A stretch of DNA of 6,995 bases from Spartobacteria bacterium UBA6821 (GTDB taxonomy: Bacteria; Verrucomicrobiota; Verrucomicrobiia; Chthoniobacterales; UBA6821). The position numbers and the translations under genes are program-made. Of the stretch, positions 6,299 through 6,995 are shown piece by piece; the first letter of the stretch is position 1; every line of letters starts with the position of its first letter. The DNA is taken from contig DKEN01000065.1 of the NCBI GenBank assembly GCA_002452515.1, positions 1 through 6,995 of the forward strand, in the 5' to 3' direction. The notes under the pieces were generated by a model, which saw only the letters and a program-made list of their open reading frames with translations, searched no databases and was not told where the DNA came from.

Positions 6299-6995
6299 AT
6301 GATTCGCCCCTACAAACGTCCGGGAAATCTCCTCGGTTTTCTTCTGTTTCTCCTCCTGCTTGGTCTCGCTGTCGGAACGCTTTCTTTCTGGCGAATGATG
6401 CGTCCCAAACCGCAGGAGGCACCCGGAGCAGTCTATCATGGGGGCAGCATCTCCCAACCTGTCGAGAGAGACTACACGGACTCGGACAAGTCGTTGGAAT
6501 CCATCGATAGGGAATTCACAAGCCTTGTGGAACGCGTGATTCCCTCTGTTGTCAGCATCACCACCACGGCGGCTCCCGATCGCGAGGCATTAGTTCGACA
6601 GTTTTTCGGCATTGGAGGTCGAGGTGTTGCTCAGACAAGCAAAATGGGCTCAGGGATGATCGTCTCCCCCGATGGGCACATCGTGACCAATTGGCACGTC
6701 GTCAACGGGGCAACCGAAGTCTCCGTACAACTTAACGATGGGCGCATGCTCCCAGCCCAAATTGCGGGAGTGGATCAACGTTCCGACATCGCCGTGCTCA
6801 AGATTGACGCCGCAGGACTGACTCCGATTGATTTTGGTGATTCCGAACAGGTCAGGGTTGGACAGATGGTTTTTGCCGTGGGCAATCCCTTTGGACTTCA
6901 GGAGACCGTGACCCAGGGAATCATCAGTGCCAAAGGTCGTCGCACGACGAGTGAGGCGGCCAATGAGTTCTTCCAGACCAGCACGACCATCAACC
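6299..6995 (+). CDS. HtrA/Deg-family serine protease, 5' part, membrane-anchored type
   Basis: This is the first 232 residues of a trypsin-like Deg protease, which in the family degrades or refolds damaged envelope proteins. The frame stays open to the window end. The N-terminus has basic residues (Arg3, Lys6, Arg7) and a strongly hydrophobic helix at about 11-31, followed by RMMRPK with no good signal peptidase site. A DegS-like uncleaved anchor therefore seems likelier than secretion. The protease domain begins at about 70. Catalytic His133 is in TNWHVVNGA and catalytic Asp163 in RSDIAVLKID. The oxyanion-side motif VGNPFGLQETVTQGIIS follows at about 197-213. The active-site serine (GNSGGP) and any PDZ domains lie beyond the window. 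The loop before the barrel (about 93-115) is short, as in DegQ rather than DegP. The gene starts 4 bases after the previous stop, with no clear ribosome binding site. Confidence 0.92.
   Translation, partial: MIRPYKRPGNLLGFLLFLLLLGLAVGTLSFWRMMRPKPQEAPGAVYHGGSISQPVERDYTDSDKSLESIDREFTSLVERVIPSVVSITTTAAPDREALVRQFFGIGGRGVAQTSKMGSGMIVSPDGHIVTNWHVVNGATEVSVQLNDGRMLPAQIAGVDQRSDIAVLKIDAAGLTPIDFGDSEQVRVGQMVFAVGNPFGLQETVTQGIISAKGRRTTSEAANEFFQTSTTIN

Overview
The window carries seven genes, all on the + strand, with no intergenic gap longer than about 50 bases. I see no RNA gene, mobile element, CRISPR array or transposon end. In order they are: the 3' part of nuoN (complex I subunit N, cut by the window start), recF, an exbB-type proton channel gene, an exbD-type gene, a large secreted TPR-repeat gene, a gene for a small secreted protein I do not recognise, and the 5' part of an HtrA/Deg serine protease gene (cut by the window end).

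The host is a Gram-negative bacterium: it has an ExbB/ExbD motor, several exported proteins and a periplasmic-type Deg protease. Base composition is moderately GC-rich and even throughout, so nothing looks recently transferred. Having recF next to nuoN and an exbBD-TPR cluster, away from dnaA/dnaN/gyrB, suggests a PVC-group organism such as a verrucomicrobium. That is an inference from gene order and sequence flavour, not a demonstrated placement.

Region 1 (1-1717) is core metabolism and repair: the end of nuoN, a 28-base gap holding a small inverted repeat, then recF from a GTG start. Region 2 (1766-6995) looks like a single envelope operon. exbB and exbD are adjacent. exbD and the TPR gene overlap by four bases (GTGA), the TPR gene and the small secreted gene overlap by four bases (ATGA), and the protease gene follows after four bases. 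Clear Shine-Dalgarno motifs are almost absent, so expression within the cluster probably depends on translational coupling.

Together the envelope genes suggest a proton-motive-force-driven ExbB-ExbD machine working with a roughly 95 kDa TPR scaffold, a small accessory protein and a quality-control protease. No TonB or TolA gene lies between exbD and the TPR gene, so the energy-transducing partner is either encoded elsewhere or replaced by a protein of this cluster. The most unusual local signal is a stretch of about 25 bases in the TPR gene (near 5259-5283) that fits the TPR pattern better in another reading frame, suggesting a pair of compensating frameshifts.
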